NCBI GenBank assembly: GCA_001574975.1
Contig: KQ965738.1
Coordinates: 296,008-360,007 of the forward strand
DNA from: Gonapodya prolifera JEL478
Taxonomy: Eukaryota; Monoblepharomycota; Monoblepharidomycetes; Monoblepharidales; Gonapodyaceae
Reading direction: 5' to 3'
Length of the DNA stretch: 64,000 bases
Shown here: positions 14,001 through 24,942 of the stretch, one piece after another
Position numbering within the stretch: position 1 is the stretch's first letter
Layout: each line of letters begins with the position of its first letter
The notes under the pieces: model-generated
The model's input: the letters and a program-made list of their open reading frames with translations, nothing else
Told to the model about the DNA's origin: nothing
Databases searched by the model: none
Position numbers and translations under genes: made by a program

Positions 14001-17000
14001 ACTCATTACATTCTTTGCGAGGATTCAAGTCATCTAACATTGGCAACCAAGATCGACCTGGAGGAGCGCGAGCGAGACGAACTTCAAGTGCTACATTTAA
14101 ACGCAGAGAGAGAGTTTGTGGCTCGTTATAGACGTTGTCTGGACATTATGGACCCCGACTTTGACTTGCATTCAATGTTGGGGAAACTTCCTTCCACTTC
14201 AAGTTCATTAAGATCTCTTTTGAGTGCACAATTTGCCCTAATTGTAGGCACTTCAGCAAAAGCCATGCAGAAGAAGGCTACCAACAAAGAAAAGGATCGG
14301 AAATCATCAGATGTCGCACCCACAATCATTGTTCCCCACAGTGGTCAATCGTTCAGAGGGATGTTGCTGCTACTTTACCTCGCATTGACAACTGACGCTC
14401 GGTTTGGTCGTGAGGTTTCGACCTTATCTGTCTGGCTACGAGGACCGTTAGGTTTGATATATCGAACGTCACTGCACATTTCGCTATTCCTTAAGAAGTG
14501 GTTGGTTTACCAAAAGTTGGTGCATGTTCAGACATTTCTTCGAAGATCAAATGGTCTTCGGAGGACCTACTACACGGATTCTCCAAATTATCGCTTCACG
14601 GGGAAAGAAAGCATTGTTCGATGCGATCTATTTGACTGGAAAAACAAGACGACAGTAAGCATCAAAACAATGTCAGACCTATCGTCGCTCCCAATATGCA
14701 TGTTCCGATATAATGGTGAGAGTCGAAGCACTTGCGGAAAAGTACTGAAATCAAGGAAAGTAAATAATTACAGGTCCGAAGAAAGCCGATTGGACACCAG
14801 TCCCATCTGCTGACAAACATATCAGCAAGTCTTACTTTTCGGACGAACGATTGAGGTTGGAGGTATTTTGTGAGCGCGAGGCCTTCACAGCTGTTTATGA
14901 TTACGGTCAAGGGAAACAAATCTTTCCTCAACGTCGCGTCATTCTAAGAGGACAGCCCGACGAGCGCTGGCTCCAAAACATCCCTAATCTTGAAGCGGAG
15001 GACAGTTGGATAGAAACACATCACTTCCATGGAACCACCGGGCAGGTGTACAAGTCGATATTTCGAACCTCACGTATGGATCAAAGCCCAGTCTCAGCGA
15101 CTTATTCTTATCTGGACGACAACCAGTTTTCTACTGCAGAAACGGCACACTATTTTGTTGCAGCCGGAGACTGGAGTTTGACCGCTCGCTTTGCACGAGG
15201 ATGGACACATGACTCGACTTTTCCCAAGTTCTCATTGATTGAGTATAGAGTTGGGGACCTCAATTTTCGAGTCACATTTGACTATTCACACCCTCAACAC
15301 ACTAAATTCGGTGGGTGCTTTACTTACTTTAAATTGGCTCATAGTTCTTACTTGTCACCTGACAGATTGCGTGCAGGTACTCGAAACTGGGACAAGAAGG
15401 CCTACAATTCCTCCAGAATTCATAACAAGCGATCCGCTGGGCTTGCTGAAGCGGCAACCCCCCATTTGCTTCTGGGCATCTAACGAGCTTCATTCAACCC
15501 ATTTGAAAGCAGTGCCGCGACGCCAGTGGTTTCGAGTAACGAAAATCGACTACTACGGCCATTCGTGCAGTACTCCGCGAATACGCGAGGAATTGTGGGC
15601 GGCTTGGCGAGCCCAGAAACTACCAGGCGCTATTGCACGTACCTTGGACATGGATGTTATCTTGCGAGCAGATGCCCATCTCAAGGATTACTTCCGTCAA
15701 CGTGACAGCGGCAATCGAGCTGGAGCTCTGAATTCGCTTCAAGGCCAAAGGTTGCCACTAGAACACCTACTTGTTGTGCCCGATACACCAGAAACCCGTC
15801 CTTCATCAATGCACGTTAGGTTGGCAGATTTGGAAGATCTTGCGTCGGGAGGGGACAGTTCGTTGGTCTCGTCCAGGTCTATGCCAAACTCAGAAGCAAT
15901 GAAACGTGTCGCGATCGACAGTGGAACGTTTCCTACGGGTGGTGGAGGCGTCGGAAGCTGCAGGAGGTGTGATGAGGGAGTGTTTTTTGTTCTTTTGTCC
16001 ATTAAATTGACTTGATTGGGCTTGCAGAGACCTCGTGAACAATTTGGATCGAGTCCGATGGGACTGTCTCGCCGAACTTGCTGACGCAGAAGTCGCACAA
16101 CGAGAATACCAGCTGGAAAAGAACATCGATTCCATCCACTATCTTCCTATATGGGACTTAGATTTCGGCACAGCCAACGAAAACTTCCGGCGGCAGGTGT
16201 CGGCAGTTGAGTTAGAGCGAAGACGTTTGAAAACAACGAAAAGTGTCGTCAAAACGAAATTCACTCCCCTTGTCACCGAATTGGTGAATGGGATATTCGA
16301 CAACGATCTTGCAGCAAGTAAAGTCGATTTCTATGAAGATACCTTTGTGAAAATGTACGAATACTTTGGCGATCACGACTGGTCTCTGAGCTGGGAATCA
16401 AAGGAAATGATAGATGTCTTTACATCCGGGGTATTGCAGCTCTGTGCATCGAGCTCAAGTTGCTTTGAAGGGACACTGCCCACAGAGATGCGTAAGTGCC
16501 CACTCTCGCTTTCGCGATCACAACATTTGTCAAAATTACGTCCGCGGACAGCAACCCTGAGCGAAATTGCAATGCTGTACACACTCCTGTCGCGAACCCT
16601 TCTGCCTCTCTCTCATCAATTGCCTGATTTTTGTGACAATCGTGTGTGTTTCCACGCATCCCACCACGGACCGCAAGCAATCATTGGAGTGGTTGCTAAG
16701 AAGCTACATGGTGTAACTCTTGTTCTTTGGGACCAGTGAGGCTTAAAAGTTTTGAAGGTTTCTTGCGAGCGCGATTCAACTGATTTCCAATTTCCCTTCC
16801 TGATAACAGTGGAATTCTGTGGCGAGAACGTCTGTACGGTCTTTGTGATGCCCAAACGATGACCCCTTTCGTACAAATGGGCTTCGCTGGAATTACACGC
16901 CTAATTGCGTGGCTTGTGGTGCGTCGAGCGGATGCCATCACACCTTGTACCAGTATTCAAAATCCGGACTGGGAAGCGCATCTCGGAGGAGGTATGCGTG

Positions 17001-17947
17001 TGCCTGTTGGTGTCGTCGCATCCTTCGACCAAACAACGATCTATCACCAGGCAAATTTGGCGACGAGATCTCAGAAAAAGACACTCGGCTGAAAATCAGC
17101 CCCGTAGTCAACGGAATGAGCGTCGCTCGGTTTCAGCCAAACGTAGCGGCGGAGCTTGAGAAGCCCACTGCGATAATGCTCTCCCACGTATCTCCCGTGA
17201 AGGGTGTGGCAGGCGCTATTGCTGCAGCTGGTGTCATTGTAAACGAGTTGGGCTTTCGGAATTTCGAGTTGCACATTTATGGGAGCACAGAGAAAGATAG
17301 TGCGTACACAGGTAAGCGCAGGACAACTGGGATCGGTATATTCGTTTGACCTCAACAAATCGCCCTTGGGGTTGACCGTAACAGCCGCATGCACGTCGCT
17401 CATCTCTTCTCTCAATCTGACGAACCATGTATTTCTCAAAGGCGTTGCGTCTCCTGCATCAGTGCTTCCCCAGGGATGGGTGTTCGTCAACAGCTCCATT
17501 ACGGAGGGACTACCACTTGCGCTTGGTGAGGCTGGCTTGTGCGGTCTCCCCGTCGTATGCACAGACGTGGGAGGCAGTCGAGAGGTTGTCTCCGATCTTC
17601 GATCCGGCACGGTGTACGGCGCCATTGTGCCGCCGGGTCAGGCGCAACAACTTGCTCGAGCCATTCTTTCGGTCCTCGCTGTTGCGGACGGCCTCGACGC
17701 TGTGGCGGGAGAGTCTTTTGTTGCCCCGGTGAAACTTGTGGATTATCTTTCCCGTGGGGAGAGCGGGGTGACTGAGTTGGAGGCACGAATCACTGACCCT
17801 CGTGTGAAAGAAGCCCGGAGGAGATTGGGTATGTTGCTCAGGGAACGAACGATTCGGACTTTCTCTCTCGCGAAGTTTTTGAGAGTCCACGAGCAAGTCA
17901 TGTATCTGGGAACTGCTTACTCGGGTTACAAGGCGAACAGGGTTTAG
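8027..17947 (+). CDS. Giant multi-pass membrane protein with C-terminal GT4 (PelF-like) glycosyltransferase, about 3035 aa
   Basis: Fourteen exons join in frame to 9108 nt: 8027-9520, 9577-10651, 10714-11543, 11605-11773, 11830-12016, 12099-12294, 12351-14715, 14774-15310, 15366-15966, 16028-16491, 16552-16735, 16810-16991, 17051-17311 and 17385-17947. The first half is largely unrecognised: a Ser-rich, probably cytosolic region, then soluble helical domains. Several hydrophobic segments follow (around 11605-12290 and 12790-13440, for example FGVVYFVFIFCDRWATLLF). The C-terminal 450 residues are a glycosyltransferase of the GT4 fold: HGILWRERLYGL, FVQMGFAGITRLIAW, AIMLSHVSPVKGVAGAI, PQGWVFVNSS, and the E-x7-E donor-binding motif in TEGLPLALGEAGLCGLPVV followed by CTDVGGSREV. 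Large fungal proteins with this PelF-like domain and membrane helices are known, but the acceptor is not. A role in wall or extracellular glycan synthesis is inference. The donor ending exon 5 (GTTTAT) is the weakest junction. Confidence 0.8.
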
Positions 17948-18235
17948 TATCGAGTGGTGTGAATGGTCATTTCGTCTGTACAATCTGAATACATATACGA
18001 TCATCACAACTCTTCCGTTTTTTTTTTTCTTCTATAATAGATGGAATTGCTTCAGCATTCCATGGGAGAACTCAAATCGCTCAAACACTATAATTTGATT
18101 TCCCACTTTCATCCCTTCCGCACCACTCCTAAGGGTGCGACTCATCCCGCAACGAGTTCGCCAGTAGAAGGCGATCAGAATCTTGAATCTTGACCAAGTA
18201 TCGGGCAGTCGACGACTACGCCCTGTGTGTGGAGC

Positions 18236-19073
18236 TCAGAAGCCCAAACTGCTGGCTTGTCCCGATCCCGGGGGCTTATAGTCAAACCGCAACACGTCCA
18301 TGTTCGTAACAGCGGGAGCAGAAGCCCCCTTTTCAGAGTCTGCTCGAGTTTTCGCTAGGTGCGCGTGCAACTGAGCGAGCAGGAGGCGATATCGAGCCCT
18401 CAGAGCGCGGATGGCGTCCGAGGGGTCTGCCATGTCGGTACGCTCCGAATCATCGTCAGCTGCGGCGTCGTGAGCATGAGAGTGGCCGACGCTGATATCG
18501 TCGTCATTAGCAGCCGCATGCGCGGAGACGGGGTTGGTCAGTGGGAAGTTGGTCGATAAGCTTGTAATCGTGGACAGTGTTTTCAAGGATCTGAGAAGCA
18601 CATTTTGACGGATGAACGATGCGAGTAAGAGAACTGCCTCGGGTATTAACGCGGTGCAAGTCCACGATTCTCCTTGAATGTAATCATATCGAACACCGAA
18701 AACATCGCCCACACGGCCATCACTGCCTCCACAAGGACTAGGAACGCAAAAATCCGTAGCTCCAAGTTGAATTACACCTCACCTGATGCCAACAGTCCCA
18801 GGATGCTCCCCTTCCATTTGCTCAAGCGCTTCCGCGACTCCAGCATAAAAGCCCGCTTCCCTTCCCAATGCAAATCCATACGTTTGCCCAAGACGGCCGC
18901 CTTCGAGCAGGCCAAGGGCGTGCCCGACCGGGATGCCCTGTGCGCGACCGATGGAAGCAAAGCTGACGGGAGCGCGAGCAAGGTCGGAGATTCGGCGCCA
19001 TCAGTCAGCTACGGGGGAATGCCTACTAGGACTCGAGGTCTGCCAGTGATTCGAGCGAGAGCGGGGCGTCCAT
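18236..19073 (-). CDS. LTO1: LTO1 (ORAOV1) family protein, Fe-S delivery adaptor for ribosome biogenesis
   Basis: Three exons read in frame: 19073-19027, 18962-18783 and 18590-18236, giving 193 residues. The first two supply the diagnostic glycine-spaced helix of LTO1: GIPVGHALGLLEGGRLGQ followed by TYGFALGREAGFYAGVAEAL, the G-x3-G-x3-E-G-x3-G pattern of the family. In yeast and humans LTO1 with YAE1 recruits the ABC protein ABCE1/RLI1 to the cytosolic iron-sulfur targeting complex, so ribosome recycling depends on it. After the second intron (192 nt, long for this window) comes LKTLSTITSLSTNFPLTNP, matching the helix after the Gly motif in homologues. An inserted acidic, His-rich stretch (DDDISVGHSHAHDAAADDDS) follows, then a helix and the C-terminal GSGQASSLGF. 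The end resembles human LTO1 (-GSGLSF). The acidic insert makes it longer than the human protein (137 aa). Confidence 0.8.
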
Positions 19074-19336
19074 TGCGCGGTTCGTCGGTTCTTCAAGAAC
19101 TGTAGGATAAAAGTTTACCCTGTCCTACTGTGGTCACTTCAGTTCTTGCCGACTTCACGTACAAACGTCATCTCACTTCCCAGCACGTCAGTGCGAGAAT
19201 GACATCGTCATTGATCTTGCATCCAGTGTAAGAATGAGAGTCGATCATGTCGGAAAGACAATACGTATGACAAGATAAGTACAGTTTCGTGTCCAGCACG
19301 TAAACACTGTCTACACTACGTAACCGCATGCCTCCA

Positions 19337-20474
19337 TTACACCACCGAGGGGTTAATCGCGCCTCCCGACAACAGCTGTCCCGCCAACGAGAACGTGAGC
19401 GCGGGCGTGATGACTCCGTTTGCGCAGCCGAGACTGTTGCTGCTGAAGATTCCGCCGACGTTGGGCTGGTCGTCCTGCGTCTCGAAGCTGAACACGTTGC
19501 CGGCGGTTTTGGTGTTGGCAGCGTTCCACGTTTGCGTGGCGGTGATGTCCTGCGCGCCGTTGAACGTCAGTTGGAGCGCGGCAAGTCCGCTGGGAAAAAA
19601 TATAAACGCCTGTGGTCAGTTTCGATGTCGGAAGCAATGGTCTTCGCATGCACCACTCACCCGTTGGCATCTCCCGCTGGTTGCATTCCGTTGACGGCGA
19701 TTTGCAAGTTCAGGACAAACGAAGTGGGACCGGTTCCCCAGCAGCTGCCGGCCGACGCTTTAACAACGTAGTTGGGTGCTCCACCGGCACTAAGAAAAAG
19801 AAAGGGTAAGCGCCCGACCTGGGCAACAAGACAGACAATGAGAGGACTCACGCTGGTGCTGGTGCAGGAGTGGCGGGCGCGGGCGCGGGAGTGGCAGGAA
19901 CGGGTGCGGGAGTGACGGGAACAGTAGCTCCTTGACCTGAAATTTGTAGAAGCGAATGAGCAAGCTGAACTCTTGTTCAAGCGTCCTCTTTTCCACACTC
20001 ACCAGCAGCTTGACCCTTGGGGTGAATATTCGCGACAATCGCACCCCCCGACAAGAGCTGACCGGTCATGGTCAACGTGGGCACGGTAGCGGGTACCTTT
20101 CCGTTACACGCGACGCCGGCGGGGAGGAGGAACTGCCCGCCAATGTTGGGTCCGTCGTCAATGGTCTCGAACTGCCATTGGTTCCCGACGGCCTTGGAGT
20201 TGGCGGAGGACCAGGTGTTGGAGATGCCGATGGAGGCGAGGCCGCCAAAGGTGATGGTGAGCGCCGCGAGACCACTGGGCGGGGAAAAAAAATATCGTAA
20301 AACACTGTGCCAAACGGTAGACCAAGCCCCACAAAGAAAGTCCAACCTACCCGTTGGCGTCAGCAGCAGGTTGCTCTCCGTTCACGGTGGCCGCAATGTT
20401 GAGCTGGAAAATGTTGGCGCCCGTACCGCTCGGGTAGCACGCCGAGATGTCCCAGGCAAAGTCGTACACGGGCG
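19337..20474 (-). repeat. Two tandem copies of an unassigned secreted module behind the AA9 domain
   Basis: Copy 1 runs from YDFAWDISACYPSGT to about GGAIVANIHPKG (about 20466-20010). Copy 2 runs from PNYVVKASAGSCWGTGP to the C-terminus (about 19775-19337). Shared landmarks in order are a Cys-containing start, L/F-N-I-x-A-x-V-N-G-x-Q-P-A-x-D-A-N-G, GLAAL-x-x-TF-x-G, W-x-x-A-N-x-K, GN-x-x-x-FET-x-DD-x-PN-x-GG, a Cys, and GQLLSGGAI. Each copy is split by an intron exactly at DANG|G. The same two modules occur in the same order at 43169-44283. The beta-rich look and position after a linker suggest a carbohydrate-binding role, but I cannot assign a CBM family. Confidence 0.75.
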
Positions 20475-21890
20475 CGCCGGCTGGTGCAGGTGCAGGTGCA
20501 GGTGCGGGAGTTGCGGGCACGGGTGCGGGCGCAGGTGTCGCAGGCACGGGGGCCGGTGTAGCAGGCGCGGGAACGCAAGCCGGTGGGGCCGGTGTGGCTG
20601 GCACAGGCGCCGGCGCAGGCGCTGGTGTAGCGGGCACAGGTGCCGGAGCAGGAGTGGCAGGAACAGGCGCAGGCGCGGGTACTGGAACGGGGGCAGCCTG
20701 ACCTCCCGCCAGGGTCGCGACGGCCGGTCCGAACGGGTTGGGGTAAGTTGCGCCCTTGTCCAAGATGCTCCCTCCCGTGTAAATGTTGAACAGCACACCG
20801 GGCGTAGCGGGGGTGATGTGGCCCGGAATCGACACCTGCGGGGTGGCTGCGACGGTTCCGGCCGCGCCGCCCGTGACGGTGATTTCGGCGCACTGGACGT
20901 AGAACTGCGCGCCGCGGGCCGGGTTTGTGGAGGTCAGGACGTCGGCTTCGTGCAGGGCGTTGATTTCGGTGCGAAGGAAGTAGTTGCCGGCGGGGAGAGA
21001 GGAGGGGAGGGTTACTTTGAGAATACCCTTGTTGGCGATGAGGTGGATGGTGCACCACTGGGAGACCGTGCATGTGTAGGAGTAAGTGCAGTAGTACGTG
21101 GCAATGTGTATGTGGAGGTGCATGAGCATATGCATGAGTATGTCCATATGTAAGCACAAAACTGAACAGAGCTTTTGCGCGCGTGAAAACCCAAACTCAC
21201 GCCTGTAGCCTGCGTCCACGTCTCCTCCTGGATCTTGAACCACCCGGCATTGGCAGGAGCGGCTGTCGCGCTCGCGCGCTGTTGCAGGTAGACCTCGCAC
21301 GGTCCCACGTGGGACGGGTCAATGACGTCGTCTTGCGCGTTGTTGTGGCCGTAGATCTGGCGTTGGGATGGGTGGTGAGTGGGAGGAGATGCAACGGATG
21401 GAAGAACAAAGTAAGGAGATGGAACGGGCGAACGAAAAACGAGGCTGTAAAAGCTCACCAGCTCGATCGTTCCACCAGCTGCGACAGTGCACGTCTCTGT
21501 CGCGGCGGACGTGGGAGAAAACCCGCAAACCTGTGCCAAGACCCCGAGGGCTTCAATGAGTCTGTGAATCCGCCGAAAAAAGCGACCTGGCACACACCAT
21601 GTCCTGCGAGGCCAGGTCCTTGATGGGCGAGTTGCGGAATCCGCCGGCGGGGTTGGTTATCTTTCGGACTTGGTGGGTGGGTGGGTGCAGTTGATGGATG
21701 GTCGGTCAGCAATCCGCGGGGAGCGAGCCGGCGTTTTGCACGGGCGTTGGGCCGAGCGCTACTGCTACTCACTGCACTGAGCGTTGGCTTTCGCCGGTGT
21801 ATTTGCGCCAAAGATGAACGTGTGAGCGTTGGCATCGGGTACTGCGGCGAGAGCGACCAGCGCAACGAGGCCGAGGAGAGAGGTCCGCAT
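19337..21890 (-). CDS. Secreted AA9 lytic polysaccharide monooxygenase with two C-terminal repeat modules, 620 aa
   Basis: Copper enzyme that oxidatively cleaves beta-1,4-glucans outside the cell. Nine exons join in frame: 21890-21773, 21668-21598, 21530-21459, 21356-21201, 21057-20351, 20274-20003, 19936-19852, 19789-19661 and 19589-19337. A 22-residue signal peptide ends ...DANA and exposes His23 (HTFIFGANTP), the N-terminal copper ligand. The second His is in DPSHVGPCEVYL, the AA9 H-x-G-P motif. The active-site Gln and Tyr are in ARGAQFYVQCAEITVTGG, preceded by the family core LPAGNYFLRTEINALHEADV. The domain ends with PGVLFNIYTGG...YPNPFGPAV. A long Pro/Ala/Thr linker (20470-20700) leads to two copies of an unassigned 115-120 residue module, separated by a second Pro/Ala linker. 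Regulation is not visible. The next gene upstream is a decayed paralogue in the same orientation, so this is a tandem duplication. Confidence 0.9.
20477..20700 (-). repeat. Pro/Ala/Thr-rich interdomain linker
   Basis: Minus-strand coding repeats of PAPVPATPAPAP-type units, about 75 residues, between the AA9 domain and the first module. Such linkers are typical of modular extracellular carbohydrate-active enzymes and are usually O-mannosylated in fungi. The plus strand shows a matching Gly/Ala ORF that is only its shadow. Confidence 0.8.
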
Positions 21891-22625
21891 ATCGGGGTAG
21901 AGGCGGAAGCGGGATAGAGGGTATTGGCTATGGAAGGAGGTAGCAGACGAGGGGTGCGTGTTTGGGGCTTATGAATGAAATGCTCCCTGTTTTCCCTTGA
22001 TCTGAGACGTAGTACGCCCGGCGCCCGGGGCTGATCTGGCAGCGGCAAGGCAGGCGGTAGCTCCGACGAATGACCCGACGCGGCTGGTGTATTGGAATGA
22101 GATGTAATGCCAACTGAATACATGTATGGGAAGGAGTAAATGCGGCGGGGCGGGTCGAGCGTGTCGTTGCGGAAGTGGAGTGACAGGAGAGCGACGTGCT
22201 CCCCTCAAATGCATTCACTCCACCGAGACTAATTTCTCTCTATTAACTCGATTTCTGTATTCTTATTCAGATAGAAACACCGGGAAATAAGTCAAGTGTG
22301 TTCGGCGGAGGAGAGCGGCGCCTGCCATATTTGGAAGAGAAAGCTTATTTCCCTTGCCGCCCTCACTTTATCCGTTTATCCGTGTTCCCTAACTCACACG
22401 CACACATCCGTGCGAAACGAATCAACCTTTTGTATCGCACGATAGTTTGCATTAGCTTGCAATACCTTGTGCTCACTGTACACAAGTAAGGTAGAGGGGA
22501 ACAACACCGCAGAACCAATGTGCCAAAAAAGAATGCTCCGTCTCTCGGTCTCTCGGAAACACTTCGGAATAATACACATCATCGCGCCCATCACATAGAT
22601 ATACCCGTGACCTGCACGAGCCGTG

Positions 22626-24082
22626 TAACTAGCTACGCAAGCGTCGCCGCGATCGCCCCCCCCCCGAAGCAACTGCCCCGCCACCGCGAACGTCGGTCTC
22701 GGCGTGAGTGTACCACCCGTACATGTCGGACCGGTCGCGGAAAATATCCCACCGACCGAGGGTTGGTCGGTCATTGTTTCGACTTTGACGTGTTGGTGGG
22801 GTTGGGGACGGTGGGGGGGGTTGGGGGAGCGGGAGTGAAGGGCGGGCCTGGTGACAAGACCCCTCACAACAACAAGCAAACAAACGGCAGGGCGCACGGC
22901 ACACGCCGCACGGTAGTCCGGCACAACTCAACTCACACGACCACACATTCCCGACCGTCCTTGAATTGGCGCCGTTCCAGGTCGACGATATCGCCAGATT
23001 CTGCACGCCCGTGATCGTGAGACGGATGGTCGCGAGTCCTCTGTCGAGTGCCGAGTGCCACATGCTCAAAACCAATTGCCGATCGGGGTTCGGGTGCGGG
23101 CACTGGGACCGGCGTCGGCGCTGCAACGGGGGCTGGTACGGGTGCAGAGCTGCAACGGTTTGTTCTTTCGTTGAAGAGCACGATGTTGAAAGAAAAAAAC
23201 GCCAAACTCTCGCTGGAACTGGCGTTGCGGGCACAGGCGCGGGTGCAGCAGGAGCAGGAGCAGGAAGTAGGAACCTGATGGGAGCGTGGTGTGGAGGGTG
23301 ACGCGCATGAGGCCGCGTTGGGGGGATGAGGTGGATTGTGCACCACTAGACGCGGGGGGGGGGGGGGGGGGGAGAGGGGGTAGGTAGTTTGTGAATCGTG
23401 TGGTGTAGTGCAATTCGTCTCAGCGGGTGCGAATCGAGACTCTCCACCCAACCCTTCAGCTTGGGTCCACGTCTCCTCCTGCAGCTTGAACCACCCGTTG
23501 TTAGCCGGCGCCGCGGTAGCGCCGGCGCGTTGCTCGAGGTAGACGCTGCAGGGTCCGACGTGGGAGGGCGTGATGACGTCGTCTTGCGGGTTGTCGTGGC
23601 CGTAAATCGGACACCAAAGGAAAGGAAAGGAGAGGGCGGAAATGACGGCGGAAGGGACGAACCAGTTCGATGGTTTCGCCGGCTTTGACGGCGCAGGGTT
23701 CGGTCGCTGCAGACGTTGGGCTGAATCCGCACACCTGGACAAACAAGTCACAAATAATCAGATTTGGGCGATTTTCGTGCATGGGCTGTGCTGAAGATCC
23801 ACTCCTCACCATTTCTTGCGAATTCAAGTCCTTAATCGGAGAGTTTCTGAACCCGCCGGCGGGGTTGGTTTCTTTCGGACTACGAAACACAGAGACGAGC
23901 GTTGGTCCCGCGCACGTGCACTCGACAATACCGCATTTGCGCACGCAAGACTCACCGCATTGTGTATTTCGTTTGGCGACCGTGTTGACGCCGAAGATGA
24001 ATGTGTGTGCGGACACGGACGTGGGAGACAGGGCGAGGAAGAACGCGACCAGCGCGGTGAGGGCGAGGAGTGAGGTCCGCAT
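22626..24082 (-). pseudogene. Decayed AA9 monooxygenase paralogue with one module
   Basis: Starts exactly like the neighbouring AA9 gene: a signal peptide from 24082 (MRTSLLALTALVAFF) followed by HTFIFGVNTV, then VRKETNPAGGFRNSPIKD, VCGFSPTSAATEPC and PSHVGPCSVYLEQ. Each segment has a splice-compatible counterpart in the intact gene. It breaks after the intron near 23348. WCTIHLIP is in one frame and the following MRVTLHTTLPSGSYF in another. Then the sequence jumps straight into a Pro/Ala linker, so about 130 residues covering EINALHEADV, the active-site Q-x-Y strand and the domain end are missing. The remaining module (TITGVQNLAISSTWNGANS...VETMTDQPSVGGIFS) has lost its first half and is shifted at a run of ten C (22656-22665) just before its end. 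An expressed, truncated product cannot be excluded, but no AA9 activity is expected. Confidence 0.75.
23354..23372. repeat. Poly-G (19 nt) homopolymer
   Basis: Nineteen consecutive G on the plus strand. Seen from the minus-strand AA9 pseudogene it is a C run just upstream of the intron acceptor at about 23348, where it would extend the polypyrimidine tract. Such a run is unstable in replication and prone to sequencing error. Confidence 0.9.
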
Positions 24083-24942
24083 TTGCGTAAGGGGTAAAAA
24101 AGAGGGTCGCTGTGAAGGTGTGAAAAGATCTCAAACTTATATGAAATGGGGACCCAACGCCCTGGTCGCCGATCTCTGGTCTGAGAACTTTATCGAATTC
24201 GGACAAATTGAGAAAGGGTTTGAGACACAAATGGACCACCGTTTGGACCGTAAAGAGCTAGGCGGCTGAACGGAGTGCTCGGAAATTCTTGATGATGGTC
24301 TCAAAGTCAAGTTCTGGGCATGTGGGTGCGACTTGTCCCCTCAACGGTGAGTGGCCTTGAGTGGCCGTCGTACGAACCGAAACTTTCACGGAAGTGACCG
24401 TTCTCTTCCGCATTCGGAAAAGATTTCCAATCTAGGGATATTGAATTAAAACGTCGTTCTCGGAGAATGTGAATTGAGATGAATGCCAATTCAGCACAAA
24501 ACTCCTTTGCCCACACGGAAGTTGGACTTAGAGACTGCGCGTGCTGTTGCAACGTCCACCTTTTCCATCTCCGCGTTTCGATTTTCTGGAGTCTTTTCCA
24601 GTGGGAGACTCTTGCATTCTGCCGCCGCCTTGATAACAATGCCCCTCGAAATTCTACCGACGAGTTGCGCGGCGCCAGGGTAAAGGGCCCCGACTGTTAC
24701 GCATGCATTCAGTTACGCCCCTTGGCACATCTGATACGCACTTTCCGTAACGGTTCACCTGCGATTGACGATGGCCACGAATCACGTATCAATCTGCGGA
24801 ATCCTCTAGTAAATTGACGCCGATTTCACGCAGTTTTGCCCACACTAACATCACTTTCTAAAACCAAACTTCCAGCGAGGGCTGGGAGGCTCTGTGAGCA
24901 CGCATCGTTCAGATGATTCAGAGTGATTAATGACCCTGACGA
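24083..24942. other. Intergenic region between the AA9 pseudogene and the DJ-1-like locus
   Basis: No ORF here has a recognisable domain. The longest open stretches (24307-24639 minus, 24479-24817 plus) overlap each other on opposite strands and look random. The region must hold the promoter of the pseudogene on the left and of the DJ-1-like gene on the right, but I see no convincing core element. Confidence 0.5.

Noticed and set aside
20068-21153. 361-codon plus-strand ORF rich in Arg, Gly and Cys
   Set aside because: It is antisense to the AA9 gene. Its content mirrors the Pro/Ala linker and module codons on the minus strand.
24307-24817. Overlapping ORFs of about 110 codons on both strands
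   Set aside because: No family pattern, no codon-use signal, and conflicting strands.
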